The position numbers and the translations under genes are program-made. This document shows, piece by piece, positions 42,959-51,718 of a stretch of DNA of 64,000 bases. This DNA comes from Porphyromonadaceae bacterium UBA2751 (GTDB lineage: Bacteria; Bacteroidota; Bacteroidia; Bacteroidales; Muribaculaceae). The notes under the pieces are model-generated. The model worked only from the letters and a program-made list of their open reading frames with translations, searched no databases and had not been told where the DNA came from. The stretch spans positions 1 to 64,000 of the forward strand of contig DEJJ01000023.1 of assembly GCA_002353285.1 (NCBI GenBank), read 5' to 3'. Every line of letters starts with the position of its first letter. The stretch's first letter is position 1.

Positions 42959-43573
42959 ATGGAAGAATTAAATCTTTTCGTTAAGTCGATTTTCATCGAC
43001 AATATGGTATTTGCCTACTTCTTGGGAATGTGCTCCTATCTGGCAGTTTCCAAGAATGTGAAGACGGCATTTGGCCTAGGAATTGCTGTTACATTCATGC
43101 TTGTTGTCACAATTCCTCTTAACTACATGCTTAATAAATATGTGTTACAACCAGGTGCTTTAACCTGGTTAGGCGACAGTTTCAAGGATGTGGACCTGAG
43201 CTTCCTTGGTCTTATCATGTTTATCGCAGTGATTGCATCGGCCACCCAATTAGTAGAGATGGCAGTTGAGAAGTTTGCTCCAGCGCTCTACAACTCGCTC
43301 GGCATCTTCCTGCCGCTTATTGCAGTTAACTGTGCCATCCTGGGAGGCGCCCTATTCATGCAACAGCGCGACTTCGCATCTTGCTGGACCGCTACAGTCT
43401 ACGGAGCAGGCAGCGGCATTGGTTGGCTCCTCGCCATTGTGGGCCTTGCTGCAATCCGTGAGAAGATTGCCTACAGCAACATCCCACCAGCACTGCGAGG
43501 CGTGGGCATCACATTCATCATTACAGGCCTCATGGGCATTGCGTTCATGAGCTTCATGGGCATTAAACTTTAA
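42959..43573 (+). CDS. Na+-translocating NADH:quinone reductase subunit E
   Basis: A 204-residue six-helix protein, inverted-topology partner of NqrD. Cys in LGMCSYLAVSKNV and AVNCAILGG are the probable FeS ligands. KIAYSNIPPALRGVGITFI near the end is typical for NqrE. Confidence 0.95.
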   Translation: MEELNLFVKSIFIDNMVFAYFLGMCSYLAVSKNVKTAFGLGIAVTFMLVVTIPLNYMLNKYVLQPGALTWLGDSFKDVDLSFLGLIMFIAVIASATQLVEMAVEKFAPALYNSLGIFLPLIAVNCAILGGALFMQQRDFASCWTATVYGAGSGIGWLLAIVGLAAIREKIAYSNIPPALRGVGITFIITGLMGIAFMSFMGIKL

Positions 43574-43599
43574 TAAACCAACTTGCACACACATTGATT

Positions 43600-44886
43600 A
43601 TGATAATTTTAGGAGTAAATTCAACATTGACCGTTCTATCGAGCGCCATCATCTTCCTGGTGCTCACGCTGCTGCTCGTGATAATCCTGCTTCTTGCAAG
43701 GCACTATCTCGTGGCAACAGGAAAAGTGAAAATCAGCATCAACAACGGCAAGAAGGAGATTGAGATTGAAAGTGGCAAGTCGTTGCTCAATAGCCTGCAC
43801 GAGGGAGGCGTAATGCTCTCAAGCGCATGTGGTGGCAAGGGAAGCTGCGGACAGTGCAAGATTCAGGTGCTCGAGGGTGGAGGCGACATCCTGCCCACCG
43901 AGACTGTTCACTTCTCGCGCAAGGAGCAGCAAGACCACTGGCGACTGGGATGCCAGGTTAAGGTTAAGGACAACATGAAGGTGCAGGTGCCCGACTCGGT
44001 GCTTGAGGTCAAGGAATACGAATGCACTGTGGTGAGCAACAAGCTCGTGTCTTCGTTTATCAAGGAGTTTATCGTGGCTCTGCCCGAAGGTGAGCACATG
44101 GACTTCATTCCTGGTTCTTATGCCCAAATCAAGATTCCAACCTTCGAGATGGACTACGACAAGGACATCGACAAGGAGTCGCTCGGCGAGTACCTGCCCA
44201 CTTGGCAAAAATATGACATGTTCTCGCTCAAGTGCAAGAACACCGAGGAGACAGTCAGGGCCTACTCTATGGCCAACTATCCCGCCGAGGGCGACCGATT
44301 CATGCTCACTGTGCGCATCGCCACACCACCCTTCAAGCCCAAACCACAAACCGGCTTCATGGACGTGAGCCCAGGCATCGCTTCGTCCTACATCTTCACA
44401 CTCAAGCCTGGCGACAAGGTCATCATGAGTGGACCTTACGGCGACTTCCACCCCATCTTCGACTCGAAGAAGGAGATGATTTGGGTGGGCGGTGGCGCCG
44501 GCATGGCTCCGTTGCGCGCTCAAATCATGCACATGACCAAGACCCTGCACACTCGCGACCGCGAGATGCACTACTTCTATGGAGCACGCTCACTGAGCGA
44601 GGTGTTCTATCTTGAGGACTTCCTCGAGATTGAGAAGGAGTACCCCAACTTCCACTTCCACCTTGCGCTCGACCGCCCTGACCCTGTGGCCGACGAGGCT
44701 GGAGTCAAGTACACTGCTGGATTCATCGCCCCAGTGATGTACGACACCTACCTCAAGGATCACGAGGCTCCCGAAGATTGCGAGTACTACATGTGCGGTC
44801 CTGCAATGATGAGCAAGACCGTGAACGAGGTGCTCGACAAGTGTGGCGTTGACCCGTCATCCATCCATTACGACAACTTCGGGTAA
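43600..44886 (+). CDS. Na+-translocating NADH:quinone reductase subunit F
   Basis: About 428 residues from the ATG at 43600 (a TTG two codons earlier was rejected). One N-terminal helix (IIFLVLTLLLVIILLLA), a [2Fe-2S] domain (SACGGKGSCGQC, and Cys in LGCQVKV), the FAD domain (RAYSMANYP), and the NADH domain (GGGAGMAPLRAQIM, YMCGPAMMSKTV). It takes electrons from NADH into the complex. Last gene of the operon, followed by a terminator. Confidence 0.97.
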   Translation: MIILGVNSTLTVLSSAIIFLVLTLLLVIILLLARHYLVATGKVKISINNGKKEIEIESGKSLLNSLHEGGVMLSSACGGKGSCGQCKIQVLEGGGDILPTETVHFSRKEQQDHWRLGCQVKVKDNMKVQVPDSVLEVKEYECTVVSNKLVSSFIKEFIVALPEGEHMDFIPGSYAQIKIPTFEMDYDKDIDKESLGEYLPTWQKYDMFSLKCKNTEETVRAYSMANYPAEGDRFMLTVRIATPPFKPKPQTGFMDVSPGIASSYIFTLKPGDKVIMSGPYGDFHPIFDSKKEMIWVGGGAGMAPLRAQIMHMTKTLHTRDREMHYFYGARSLSEVFYLEDFLEIEKEYPNFHFHLALDRPDPVADEAGVKYTAGFIAPVMYDTYLKDHEAPEDCEYYMCGPAMMSKTVNEVLDKCGVDPSSIHYDNFG

Positions 44887-44928
44887 TCGCCCCACGATAC
44901 CGCACAACACATTCCAAATCATAATAAG

Positions 44929-44976
44929 CACCAAGGTTTACCAAGCACCACTGCAGTAAACCTTGGTGGCTTTTTA
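44929..44976 (+). terminator. Terminator of the nqr operon
   Basis: CACCAAGGTTTAC pairs perfectly with GTAAACCTTGGTG and is followed by CTTTTTAT. Confidence 0.9.
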
Positions 44977-45092
44977 TAGTCAAAATGAAGGTTTATAACA
45001 TCGCAACAACATTTTTTAATACACTACTTAAGCAACAATTCTAATTAAAGCACTATATTAGCAACCCCAAAAAACAATCAACATCATCAGTC

Positions 45093-45755
45093 ATGAAACG
45101 CATTCTATCACTACTGGGCATCATTGCCATTACTGCCGCCGCCACAATTAATGCGCAGCAAGTCACGGTAACGCTCAACAAGCTCTATACCGACAGCATG
45201 AACTTCACATTGCCCGACAAGGAAATAAAGCAGAAGATGCCTCTGCTCAAGATTGCTAACCCTAAATGGGACTTCACTGCCAAGCTCAAAGGCATTGTAA
45301 AGCGCATCGCAGCCGAGGACTACGACAACAACGTCTTCACTGTCAATCTGCACTACGCAGGCGTGGGCATAGCAATTGAAATCAACTCATCCGACATCCT
45401 CGACATGAACGACGCCGAGTTCTATGGCGACCTCTATGTCGACAGGCGACACTTCGTGCTTCTCGAGGACGACGACAACAAAGACCTGCTCAAGACCTAT
45501 TTCAAGAAGGAAAGAGGCAAAGAGGCAAAGTTTGAGCGAACTTTTGAGAAAGTTGTTGATTTGGTAACTCCCCTGCCCACAAGCTACAATGCCAAGTACA
45601 ATGAGAGGCAACGCAGCATTCAGATTAATCAGTTCATAGTCAACAGCATCGACAAGCTAAACACCAAGCCACAGCAACTTCAAGATCCACAACAAGAGCA
45701 AAACATCGACGACATCGACGCATTTAAAATTGATGTCGAACTTTTAAACGAGTAA
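45093..45755 (+). CDS. Exported protein of unknown function
   Basis: A 220-residue protein with a signal peptide (MKRILSLLGIIAITAAATINA). The mature part is acidic, with alternating beta-like strands (FTVNLHYAGVGIAIEINSSD, YGDLYVDRRHFVLLEDDDN) and a Gln/Asp-rich tail. No family was recognised. Stand-alone position between nqr and the kinase-like gene. Confidence 0.75.
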   Translation: MKRILSLLGIIAITAAATINAQQVTVTLNKLYTDSMNFTLPDKEIKQKMPLLKIANPKWDFTAKLKGIVKRIAAEDYDNNVFTVNLHYAGVGIAIEINSSDILDMNDAEFYGDLYVDRRHFVLLEDDDNKDLLKTYFKKERGKEAKFERTFEKVVDLVTPLPTSYNAKYNERQRSIQINQFIVNSIDKLNTKPQQLQDPQQEQNIDDIDAFKIDVELLNE

Positions 45756-45822
45756 TTCTTGCATTTCTCACTTTTTATAACTATTTTTGCTCTATCGTTC
45801 TAACTCTCTAAAATTTCATGTC

Positions 45823-46464
45823 ATGGAAAATTCAGGAAATTTCGTTGTTACGCTCGGCAGGCAATTCGGCTGCGGAGCGCGTGAGATAGGTCAAATGGTT
45901 GCCAAGATGCTCGGCATCAACTATTACGACAAGGAACTGCTGCTCGAGGCAGCAAAGCAAAGCGGCGTGGCTCCAGCTGTGTTTGAGGCAAGCGACGAGC
46001 GCACGCCCAAGTTCTTTTCTTCCCTGTGGTCGTTCAACCTGGGCTACTACAGCGGTGCTCTATTCGTTGGCGACCAGCCTGTCAAGGAAGACAATGTTTA
46101 TCAGGCACAAAGCCAAGTAATGATCGACCTTGCCAAGCAAAGCTCATGCGTGATTGTGGGACGCAGTGCCGACTACATCCTCCGCAACGAGGTCAACGTC
46201 ATTAGCATCTTCCTCCACTCATCAATGGACGACCGCATTCAGCGCATTATCAACCGAGGCGACTGCGATAATGAAAAGGAGGCCAAGGACATGGCCATCA
46301 AGCAAAACAAGCTACGAGCCAACTATTACGACTTCTACACCGACAAGCACTGGGGCAGCGCCGAGAGCTACGACCTCTCGATCGACTCTTCAAAACTCGG
46401 CCCCGAAGCCACTGCCAAGCTCATCGTCGACTATGTGAAAACCCGCCTCGCCAAGCAGCAATAA
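45823..46464 (+). CDS. Cytidylate-kinase-like protein
   Basis: A 213-residue P-loop protein of the cytidylate kinase 2 family. The ATG at 45823 (MENSGNFVVTLGRQFGCG) was preferred over the upstream TTG. GRQFGCGAREIG takes the place of Walker A, IVGRSADYIL is the mid-domain core, and DNEKEAKDMAIKQNKLRANYYDFY the lid-like region. These proteins are common in Firmicutes and Bacteroidetes alongside a true Cmk; substrate not established. Confidence 0.85.
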   Translation: MENSGNFVVTLGRQFGCGAREIGQMVAKMLGINYYDKELLLEAAKQSGVAPAVFEASDERTPKFFSSLWSFNLGYYSGALFVGDQPVKEDNVYQAQSQVMIDLAKQSSCVIVGRSADYILRNEVNVISIFLHSSMDDRIQRIINRGDCDNEKEAKDMAIKQNKLRANYYDFYTDKHWGSAESYDLSIDSSKLGPEATAKLIVDYVKTRLAKQQ

Positions 46465-46642
46465 CCCCACACTCCTACTCCCCATAATGTCCTCAAAAGA
46501 ACCGTCCCTTGAGGACATGGAAAGGCTGCATCAAAAGTGAAGCTGCTGCATCAGGAGATGATGCTTGCACAGGTTGGCTCGCCACTAGCCATTGAGAATA
46601 CTCACCGTAATCTGCTCGACATGGAGGATGATGAGTGATATT
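46465..46642. other. Hairpin and probable gene remnant
   Basis: ATGTCCTCAA (46487-46496) and TTGAGGACAT (46509-46518) form a hairpin without a good T tail. After it a short open frame runs to a TGA at 46636-46638, containing MMLAQVGSPLAIENTHRN and LLDMEDDE. It looks like the C-terminus of a lost gene; too short to assign. Confidence 0.35.
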
Positions 46643-47122
46643 TTATTGTTGTGAGGCATTCATTAGTTCTTTCAATGATATTTTAGAAGTGGCAGAATCC
46701 ACTCTCTCATATGTCTTAAACTCAAACGCATCGCTGTCCTGAAGAAAGACCTTTTTTCTTTTTGGATCTTCAATATTGAACAACAAAATTGTGTCTCCGG
46801 CACAAACAAATGCAGCAATTATTGGATGTATTTCCCAGTATGGAATGCTAAACGCAGTCATTTCCCGCAATTTGACATCTCTCATCGTTTTGCCCACCAG
46901 TTCTTCATCCTGACCTGATTTCAAAGCAACTACCAGTATTGTGTCCTCACTATCAAGCGCCCTGATGAGATTGAAATGTTTATATGCCCAAACGCTCAGC
47001 ACCCGAAAGTCTTTGGTCTCTATCTCACCGTAATGATGCTTCGCTAACTCATACTTGTGCCCTGAAAATGACATCAGAGGGAAACACATCAGCAGAACAA
47101 TATAGTAAAGTATCTTCTTCAT
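46643..47122 (-). CDS. Small exported protein of unknown function
   Basis: A 159-residue protein with a signal peptide (MKKILYYIVLLMCFPLMSFS). The mature part has mixed alpha/beta character (DTILVVALKSGQDEELVG, YWEIHPIIAAFVCAGDTILLF). No family recognised. Minus-strand TATATTTG at 47170-47177 fits a -7 element about 50 bases before the ATG. First gene of the accessory island. Confidence 0.65.
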   Translation of the reverse strand: MKKILYYIVLLMCFPLMSFSGHKYELAKHHYGEIETKDFRVLSVWAYKHFNLIRALDSEDTILVVALKSGQDEELVGKTMRDVKLREMTAFSIPYWEIHPIIAAFVCAGDTILLFNIEDPKRKKVFLQDSDAFEFKTYERVDSATSKISLKELMNASQQ

Positions 47123-47198
47123 TATAATAGTTAATTACAAGTTTTTATGACACAAACGATGAATTGGTGCAAATATAGTCAATATTTTTATGATTTTC

Positions 47199-47271
47199 TT
47201 GCTTTTAAATAAAAAACAATCTAAATTTGCAACATTAAAGCACATAGCAGAGGCTATACACAGTGCTTTTT
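47199..47271 (+). promoter_or_regulatory. Promoter followed at once by a terminator-like hairpin
   Basis: TTG (47199-47201) and TAAATTTG (47222-47229) form a plus-strand promoter with 20 bases between. The transcript would begin with AAAGCAC, ATAGC-AGAG-GCTAT, then GTGCTTTTT: a nested stem with a T5 tail at 47236-47270. It suggests a very short terminated RNA or an attenuator for downstream genes. Confidence 0.5.
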
Positions 47272-47327
47272 GACATAGAGAATGCGTTTGTGTTTCACCA
47301 AACTTAGAAATTCGCCAAATTCTTAAA

Positions 47328-47427
47328 CATTGTAGGATGAAACAGTCAAGAACGCCTTCGTTTGCCATATCCACCTATCTGGTGAATGATATAATGGCAA
47401 AGCGTGAGGTAGACTGTTTTTACAATG
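47328..47427. other. 100-base cruciform-like inverted repeat
   Basis: CATTGT (47328) and AAACAGTC pair with GACTGTTTTT and ACAATG (ending 47427); inside, TTTGCCAT pairs with ATGGCAAA. CGTGAGGT near 47403 also matches ACCTCACG near 47470. No ORF. Could be a small mobile palindrome or a structured leader of the lipoprotein gene. Confidence 0.45.
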
Positions 47428-47541
47428 TTGGGCGTTTGGCGATGCCTCTAAGTTGAAAGCAGGTAACAACCTCACGTTTTTTTATTAACCAAGTAAATTA
47501 TTAACTTAGTGGCGTTTGGCCACCCTAAAAACGATATGATT

Positions 47542-48639
47542 ATGAAAACAAAGTTTTTCCTATTATTAACTTTATTATTGGTTCTTGTTTCTTGTGAAGA
47601 CAAAAACGATGAACCGTGGAGCCCCCAGACCCAAGACGTGAAAATCGTGGCTCTCTCGGGCAGCACAATCTACTCAATCAACACTGCCGATGGTCAGCTC
47701 AAGACCACCGCAATAGGCGACAGCTATGGCACATTGAAGCATCTGTTCCTGCACAATGGCGAGATGATGCTTTTCAGCAAGGCGAGCGACGGCTACAGGA
47801 TGATGAAATTTGACGGAGACAACATCACCGGCAACAATATTGTCACCCTATTGAATGACTACCTTGAAGCCCCCTGGTGGGTATCTGTTACCAGCTCAGG
47901 CAACAACTACTTCTATGCCTGCAGCAACAGAGAGAAGTATGTCATCCTTGACGAGAATGGCAACTCAAGGGAATATAACAATGCGCTTGACAACAGTCAC
48001 CCTTACTATAGCTTGGCTACAGTTAACGGCAATGGTAATTGTTACCAGGCCTATATATCTTTTCAATCATCAACCCCCGAGGACGACTACTGGGTTGTTA
48101 AGAAAAATGGCCAAGAGATTTATCAGGTGAGTGGTATCAAAGCGGAACCTATTCACACTAACATTAACGCAATTGGCGACAATGTGTATCTTCTTGGCAC
48201 AAACTACGATGACAAAGGGGTATATGCTGTGAACTCCAATGCCGTTGTCGATGATCATTTCACCGTCATTTCTTGTGCATGCGTCATTAATGGCCAGTTG
48301 TGCCTGGGTGGTTACAAAACCGACGAGCACAAGGTAAAGAGGGCAACCATGAAGGTGGGCGACAAATATTATGACCTGACCGATGAGCTTGGCTGGTATG
48401 AATACAAAGATGCTGAGACAGGCGTTGGCAACAACCATTCATCCTGTGTCGAAAGCTTCATGGTGGAGAACAATGAAATATATGCGCTGGTGAGGAAATA
48501 CTCTCAAGTCAATCCAGATATTTCTGGAGGATATGACTATTTTAATGCCTCGGGCGACGCCATTTTCCGTAACACACACAAGGTCATGGACCTGGGCGAC
48601 AAGCTGATTCGCTCTTGCGTTATAATCCCACAGAAATAG
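47542..48639 (+). CDS. Lipoprotein with propeller-like repeats
   Basis: About 365 residues from the ATG at 47542, which opens a lipoprotein signal (MKTKFFLLLTLLLVLVSC, Cys18). The mature part shows recurring strands with Asp/Asn-Gly turns (VALSGSTIYSINTADGQLKT, HNGEMMLFSKASDGYRMMKF, IGDNVYLLGTNYDDKGVYAV), suggestive of a beta-propeller. No catalytic motif is seen. Located on the periplasmic side or the surface. No recognised family. Confidence 0.7.
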   Translation: MKTKFFLLLTLLLVLVSCEDKNDEPWSPQTQDVKIVALSGSTIYSINTADGQLKTTAIGDSYGTLKHLFLHNGEMMLFSKASDGYRMMKFDGDNITGNNIVTLLNDYLEAPWWVSVTSSGNNYFYACSNREKYVILDENGNSREYNNALDNSHPYYSLATVNGNGNCYQAYISFQSSTPEDDYWVVKKNGQEIYQVSGIKAEPIHTNINAIGDNVYLLGTNYDDKGVYAVNSNAVVDDHFTVISCACVINGQLCLGGYKTDEHKVKRATMKVGDKYYDLTDELGWYEYKDAETGVGNNHSSCVESFMVENNEIYALVRKYSQVNPDISGGYDYFNASGDAIFRNTHKVMDLGDKLIRSCVIIPQK

Positions 48640-48643
48640 CAAA

Positions 48644-48733
48644 CTAATAAGTGAGAGTTCGCAAAAGTCAAGGGTACCGCAACTGCAGCTGATACACAGC
48701 AACTTATTTTCGTCGAAATCACGTTATTTTAGC
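48644..48733. mobile_element. Short MITE-like inverted-repeat element (diverged)
   Basis: AATAAGTGAGAGTTCG at the left and TCGTCGAAATCACGTTATT at the right are imperfect reverse complements of each other. They match the ends of the 194-bp element at 60713-60906 (TAACGTGAGTTCGACG). No coding content. Confidence 0.45.
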
Positions 48734-48734
48734 G

Positions 48735-48989
48735 CTTTAGCGCCCAGATTTTTAGAGCCAAAGGCTCCCTAATTTTCATGTGCGCCAGCACATGGCAAAA
48801 GAGTATCTAACGCAATTGTGCATTATGCATTGATATCAGCTGACAGGTTTTGGGCCGCGCAATTTTGTGAGAGAAAACACCCACGCTGGGATAATCTCGC
48901 AAAGTTGCCACTCCGTGGTCGCAAAGCCTGCTGTCGCAGGAATTTTAAAGACGAAAGAATTATATAAATTCCGAGCTTGCGAGGCTTTG
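48735..48989. repeat. Run of small REP-like hairpins
   Basis: Short stems occur one after another: AGCGC-TTTA-GCGCC, GAGCC-AAA-GGCTC, CATGTGC-GCCA-GCACATG, and CCTGC-TGT-CGCAGG (48928-48940). The last lies in GTCGCAAAGCCTGCT, also found at 1604-1618. No gene is visible. Confidence 0.5.
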
Positions 48990-49103
48990 TGACACCGATA
49001 GATGCAGCTTTGTGAAAACAAGAATGAAAACTTGTTTTCTCAATAATAATCACAGAGTTATTAGCGTTGAAAATATATAGTAACAACCTAAAACAAAAAT
49101 GAT
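48990..49103 (+). repeat. Repeated leader A, copy 1
   Basis: About 110 bases nearly identical to 52470-52584. It includes the perfect inverted repeat GAAAACAAG/CTTGTTTTC (49014-49039), then AATAATCACAGAGTTATTAG and GTTGAAAATATATAGTAAC, ending just before the ATG at 49104. A shorter copy lies at 49858-49910. Confidence 0.8.
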
Positions 49104-49841
49104 ATGAAAAAGTTCCTCTCCATAATAATTATATTATTGCTTGCTGTGCCTAACGTAATGCTGGCGCAGAGCGACAGCATCGTTGGTAGAGCGGCATGCT
49201 GCTTTGAACTTGGCTCTCCTCTTGATGTAGAGAAGGGCTCGATACGTCTCACTTTGGAGAATGACTTTTTTGGCGGTGCATTTACCAAAGTGGGTGTCGA
49301 TGAAGCTTATGCGAGTACTCCATATGCTTTTGCAAATATTGGTGCGGGAGTAGAGTATGCCTATGCCACTAACAAAACCCTTGAAGCCAATGTGCATTTT
49401 GCTTTTCTGAATATAGTTGTAGACTGGGAAGATTACTATTTTGGGGGATGGAACTATACTGTCGGGATTATGCACCGCTGGTATCGAGGACGTTGGACTT
49501 TTGGCGCTGGTTTGTCGTTTGAAAGGCGTTATTCTAAATATAATGTCCAGCATTATGAGAATGGTCCTCCAGAGTACAATCCCGATCCGTATTATATTTA
49601 TGGTGAGAATGAGTTTAAAAACATACACTATAACCTTGGTGCCGACCTGATGGCTGGTTGGGGCAAGCGCAAATGGTGGATTGGACTTAGGTATTCGCCA
49701 AGATTCATTGTCAAGGACTCATTCAATTACATCGAGACCAAATACCCCCTGTTGCCAGTGAAAAGTTACACTGGTCATGCCGATCACCAGATATCGTTGA
49801 TGATAAGATTTGCTTTCGACATCGCCAAGTTCAGTAGATAA
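49104..49841 (+). CDS. Outer-membrane beta-barrel protein
   Basis: A 245-residue protein with a signal peptide (MKKFLSIIIILLLAVPNVMLA). Amphipathic strands run through the whole mature part (AFANIGAGVEYAYATNKTLE, WNYTVGIMHRWYRGRWTFGA, WWIGLRYSPRF, HQISLMIRFAF), as in 8-12-strand outer-membrane barrels. Unknown function. Its upstream region is leader A, shared with the TPR gene at 52585. Confidence 0.75.
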   Translation: MKKFLSIIIILLLAVPNVMLAQSDSIVGRAACCFELGSPLDVEKGSIRLTLENDFFGGAFTKVGVDEAYASTPYAFANIGAGVEYAYATNKTLEANVHFAFLNIVVDWEDYYFGGWNYTVGIMHRWYRGRWTFGAGLSFERRYSKYNVQHYENGPPEYNPDPYYIYGENEFKNIHYNLGADLMAGWGKRKWWIGLRYSPRFIVKDSFNYIETKYPLLPVKSYTGHADHQISLMIRFAFDIAKFSR

Positions 49842-49857
49842 AAAATAATAACTCATC

Positions 49858-49992
49858 CAACTTGATAATAATCACAGAATTGTTGGCGTTGGAAATATAT
49901 AGTAACGACCGAAAAATGCGATTTAGCGAGTCAAAGCTGAGCTTGCTCAAAGCCTTGCGAGCGTGAGCATTTTATTCAAAAACAAAGATGAT
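49858..49992 (+). repeat. Repeated leader A, copy 2 (with insertion)
   Basis: AATAATCACAGAATTGTTGG and GTTGGAAATATATAGTAACG match leader A. About 60 bases are then inserted (49917-49975), holding a GAGC/GCTC-rich hairpin, before the conserved AACAAAGATGAT next to the ATG. Confidence 0.7.
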
Positions 49993-50436
49993 ATGAAAAC
50001 ATCCTTTCTTCGCATTTTGATTATAATCTGCGCTGTGGTTTGGTCGCTTGGGGCGCAGGCGCAGAAGTCTATTGACTTGATCAACGACAACTATGATGCC
50101 AGCAACGACGAAGTTTTTCATTCAAGTGGTCACATGCCTTCTTTCCCTGGTGGTGACGTAGCCTTAATGAAGTTTATTAAAGATAACATGATTTATCCAT
50201 ACGAAGCCTTGAAAAACAGAATAGAAGGAAAAGTGATCATTCAATTTGTGGTTACTAAGACGGGTAAGGTTGGAAAAGTCAAGGTGGTACGTTCGGTTAA
50301 TAAAGAACTTGACCAAGAGGCTGTTCGACTAATTAAAATGCTGCCCGATTTTTCGCCAGGACGCAACAATGTGGGCGAACCTGTGAACGTATGGTATATA
50401 TTGCCAGTAATTTTCAAGCTGCCAGATAATAATTAG
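49993..50436 (+). CDS. Secreted TonB C-terminal domain protein
   Basis: About 147 residues from the ATG at 49993. A signal peptide (LRILIIICAVVWSLGAQAQ) is followed by a short linker and a complete TonB C-terminal domain (MPSFPGGDVALMKFIKDNM, GKVIIQFVVTKTGKVGKVKV, LPDFSPGRNNVGEPVNVWY). The same domain ends the TonB at 35127, but here no membrane anchor or Pro-rich spacer is present, so the product should be soluble in the periplasm. It could bind TonB boxes without energy coupling. The signal-peptide region is almost identical at DNA level to that of the TPR gene at 52585. Confidence 0.85.
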   Translation: MKTSFLRILIIICAVVWSLGAQAQKSIDLINDNYDASNDEVFHSSGHMPSFPGGDVALMKFIKDNMIYPYEALKNRIEGKVIIQFVVTKTGKVGKVKVVRSVNKELDQEAVRLIKMLPDFSPGRNNVGEPVNVWYILPVIFKLPDNN

Positions 50437-50442
50437 TACATG

Positions 50443-50471
50443 CATTGTTCCACAGCTTAAAGAAGAAAAAA
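50443..50471 (+). repeat. Repeated leader C, copy 1
   Basis: CATTGTTCCACAGCTTAAAG directly before an ATG. Other copies at 54237, 55179 and 57153 read CATTGTTCCACAACTTAAA. Confidence 0.75.
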
Positions 50472-51704
50472 ATGAAAAAGACAGTTTTATATCTCCTTTT
50501 CTTGTTCATTGCACTCAATGGAAATGGTGAAGTGCAAACAAAATATTGTTTGTACCACTACTTTGATGAGAGCAATACTAATAGTAAAACACTCATCCCT
50601 GATGGTTCACTGGTAAGTTCTTATACAATTATTGATAACAATATTGAATTTGGCATTGGAGTTCGTAATGATAAAATTATATTCATAGGAACTAATGACA
50701 AAAAATTCTCTGTAAATGGCTTAAAGATTGGTGACGTGTTATCTGATGAATACATCACTAGAGAAATAAGGAAAATACCTGGCTGGGGATATTATGTGGA
50801 GATTGGCTCGGGGTGGTACGCAGGCTTTGATTTTCATGAAAGGCCTGACGAGAAAACTCCAATTCTTTTTTTCTTCCAATATGATTTCTACCCTAAAAAG
50901 CTTTATGAGTTAGGTGGCATAGCTCCTGTGGAAATTAAAGGTGAGCATGGTTTTAAAGCCTTTAAGGAAAAGTTTGGTGTAGTGATTGAGATTTTGGGCT
51001 GTGTTCAAAAGTACCAACACGAATGGTATGAATATAATAACACAAAAGTCTTTGAATGGTTAGACAGTGTCTATGGAGAGCAGTGGTGTGCAGACGAATG
51101 GCGGCAGATGCTAAAGCATATCGCTGGTTTTGATGAATGGGAAAAGAATGTAAAAAACAGAGCTAGTATTGAAGTGTACCTTAATGAAAACGATTTTGAA
51201 GGGGCAAAAAGAGACTATAACAGCTTAGAATTAATCAATGAACTCTATCAATATGAACCAGGGGATACCATTCGTTCTTTTTGGTATACCCACATTGATG
51301 CAGCAAAGATTCCCGTTACGATGAGGAGTACAGGCATAGAATATGGTATAAAATATATATGCTCATATAAGATTAAAGCGCTTGCTTGGATAATCATGAT
51401 TTACCTTGATGAGCCTTTTAAGGATAAGTTTATGGTTTTCAGCAACTCTAACAATCGCATTTTCGACTATTATTGTTGCAAATACATAAATGGGAAAAAA
51501 GATGAAGACGGCACATTGCGTTTCCCTCAGGCATTTTTTGTCAAAAATGAAAGTGAAGGATATACCGAACTTATGAAAGAAATTGGAGAATGGGTTGAAT
51601 TAGTGAACATGAACGGCATTGATTATGTCAGGAAAAGCGGCATTGCACCGCTGAAAACCATAAATTATGAAATAATACCTTTCAAACTTATCACCCCAGA
51701 TTGA
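50472..51704 (+). CDS. Exported protein of unknown function
   Basis: About 410 residues from the ATG at 50472 (MKKTVLYLLFLFIALNGNGE, signal peptide). The first third has beta character (FGIGVRNDKIIFIGTNDKKF, YYVEIGSGWYAGFDF), the rest is mixed with many aromatic residues (HEWYEYNNTKVFEWLDSVYG). No family recognised. AT-rich compared with the core genes. The next gene starts 15 bases after its stop. Confidence 0.65.
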   Translation: MKKTVLYLLFLFIALNGNGEVQTKYCLYHYFDESNTNSKTLIPDGSLVSSYTIIDNNIEFGIGVRNDKIIFIGTNDKKFSVNGLKIGDVLSDEYITREIRKIPGWGYYVEIGSGWYAGFDFHERPDEKTPILFFFQYDFYPKKLYELGGIAPVEIKGEHGFKAFKEKFGVVIEILGCVQKYQHEWYEYNNTKVFEWLDSVYGEQWCADEWRQMLKHIAGFDEWEKNVKNRASIEVYLNENDFEGAKRDYNSLELINELYQYEPGDTIRSFWYTHIDAAKIPVTMRSTGIEYGIKYICSYKIKALAWIIMIYLDEPFKDKFMVFSNSNNRIFDYYCCKYINGKKDEDGTLRFPQAFFVKNESEGYTELMKEIGEWVELVNMNGIDYVRKSGIAPLKTINYEIIPFKLITPD

Positions 51705-51718
51705 TTAAAGAAGAAAAA

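Noticed and set aside
43819..44571. 250-codon open frame opposite nqrF
   Set aside because: Antisense shadow; nqrF motifs are intact on the other strand.
46487..46518. Intrinsic terminator of the kinase-like gene
   Set aside because: The stem is perfect, but no T tract follows on either strand; kept only as a hairpin.
47400..47480. Integron attC-like site (GTTGGGC, ACCTCACG)
   Set aside because: Only one core-like heptamer is present, no second site or integron integrase is seen, and genes in the island do not end in matching sites.
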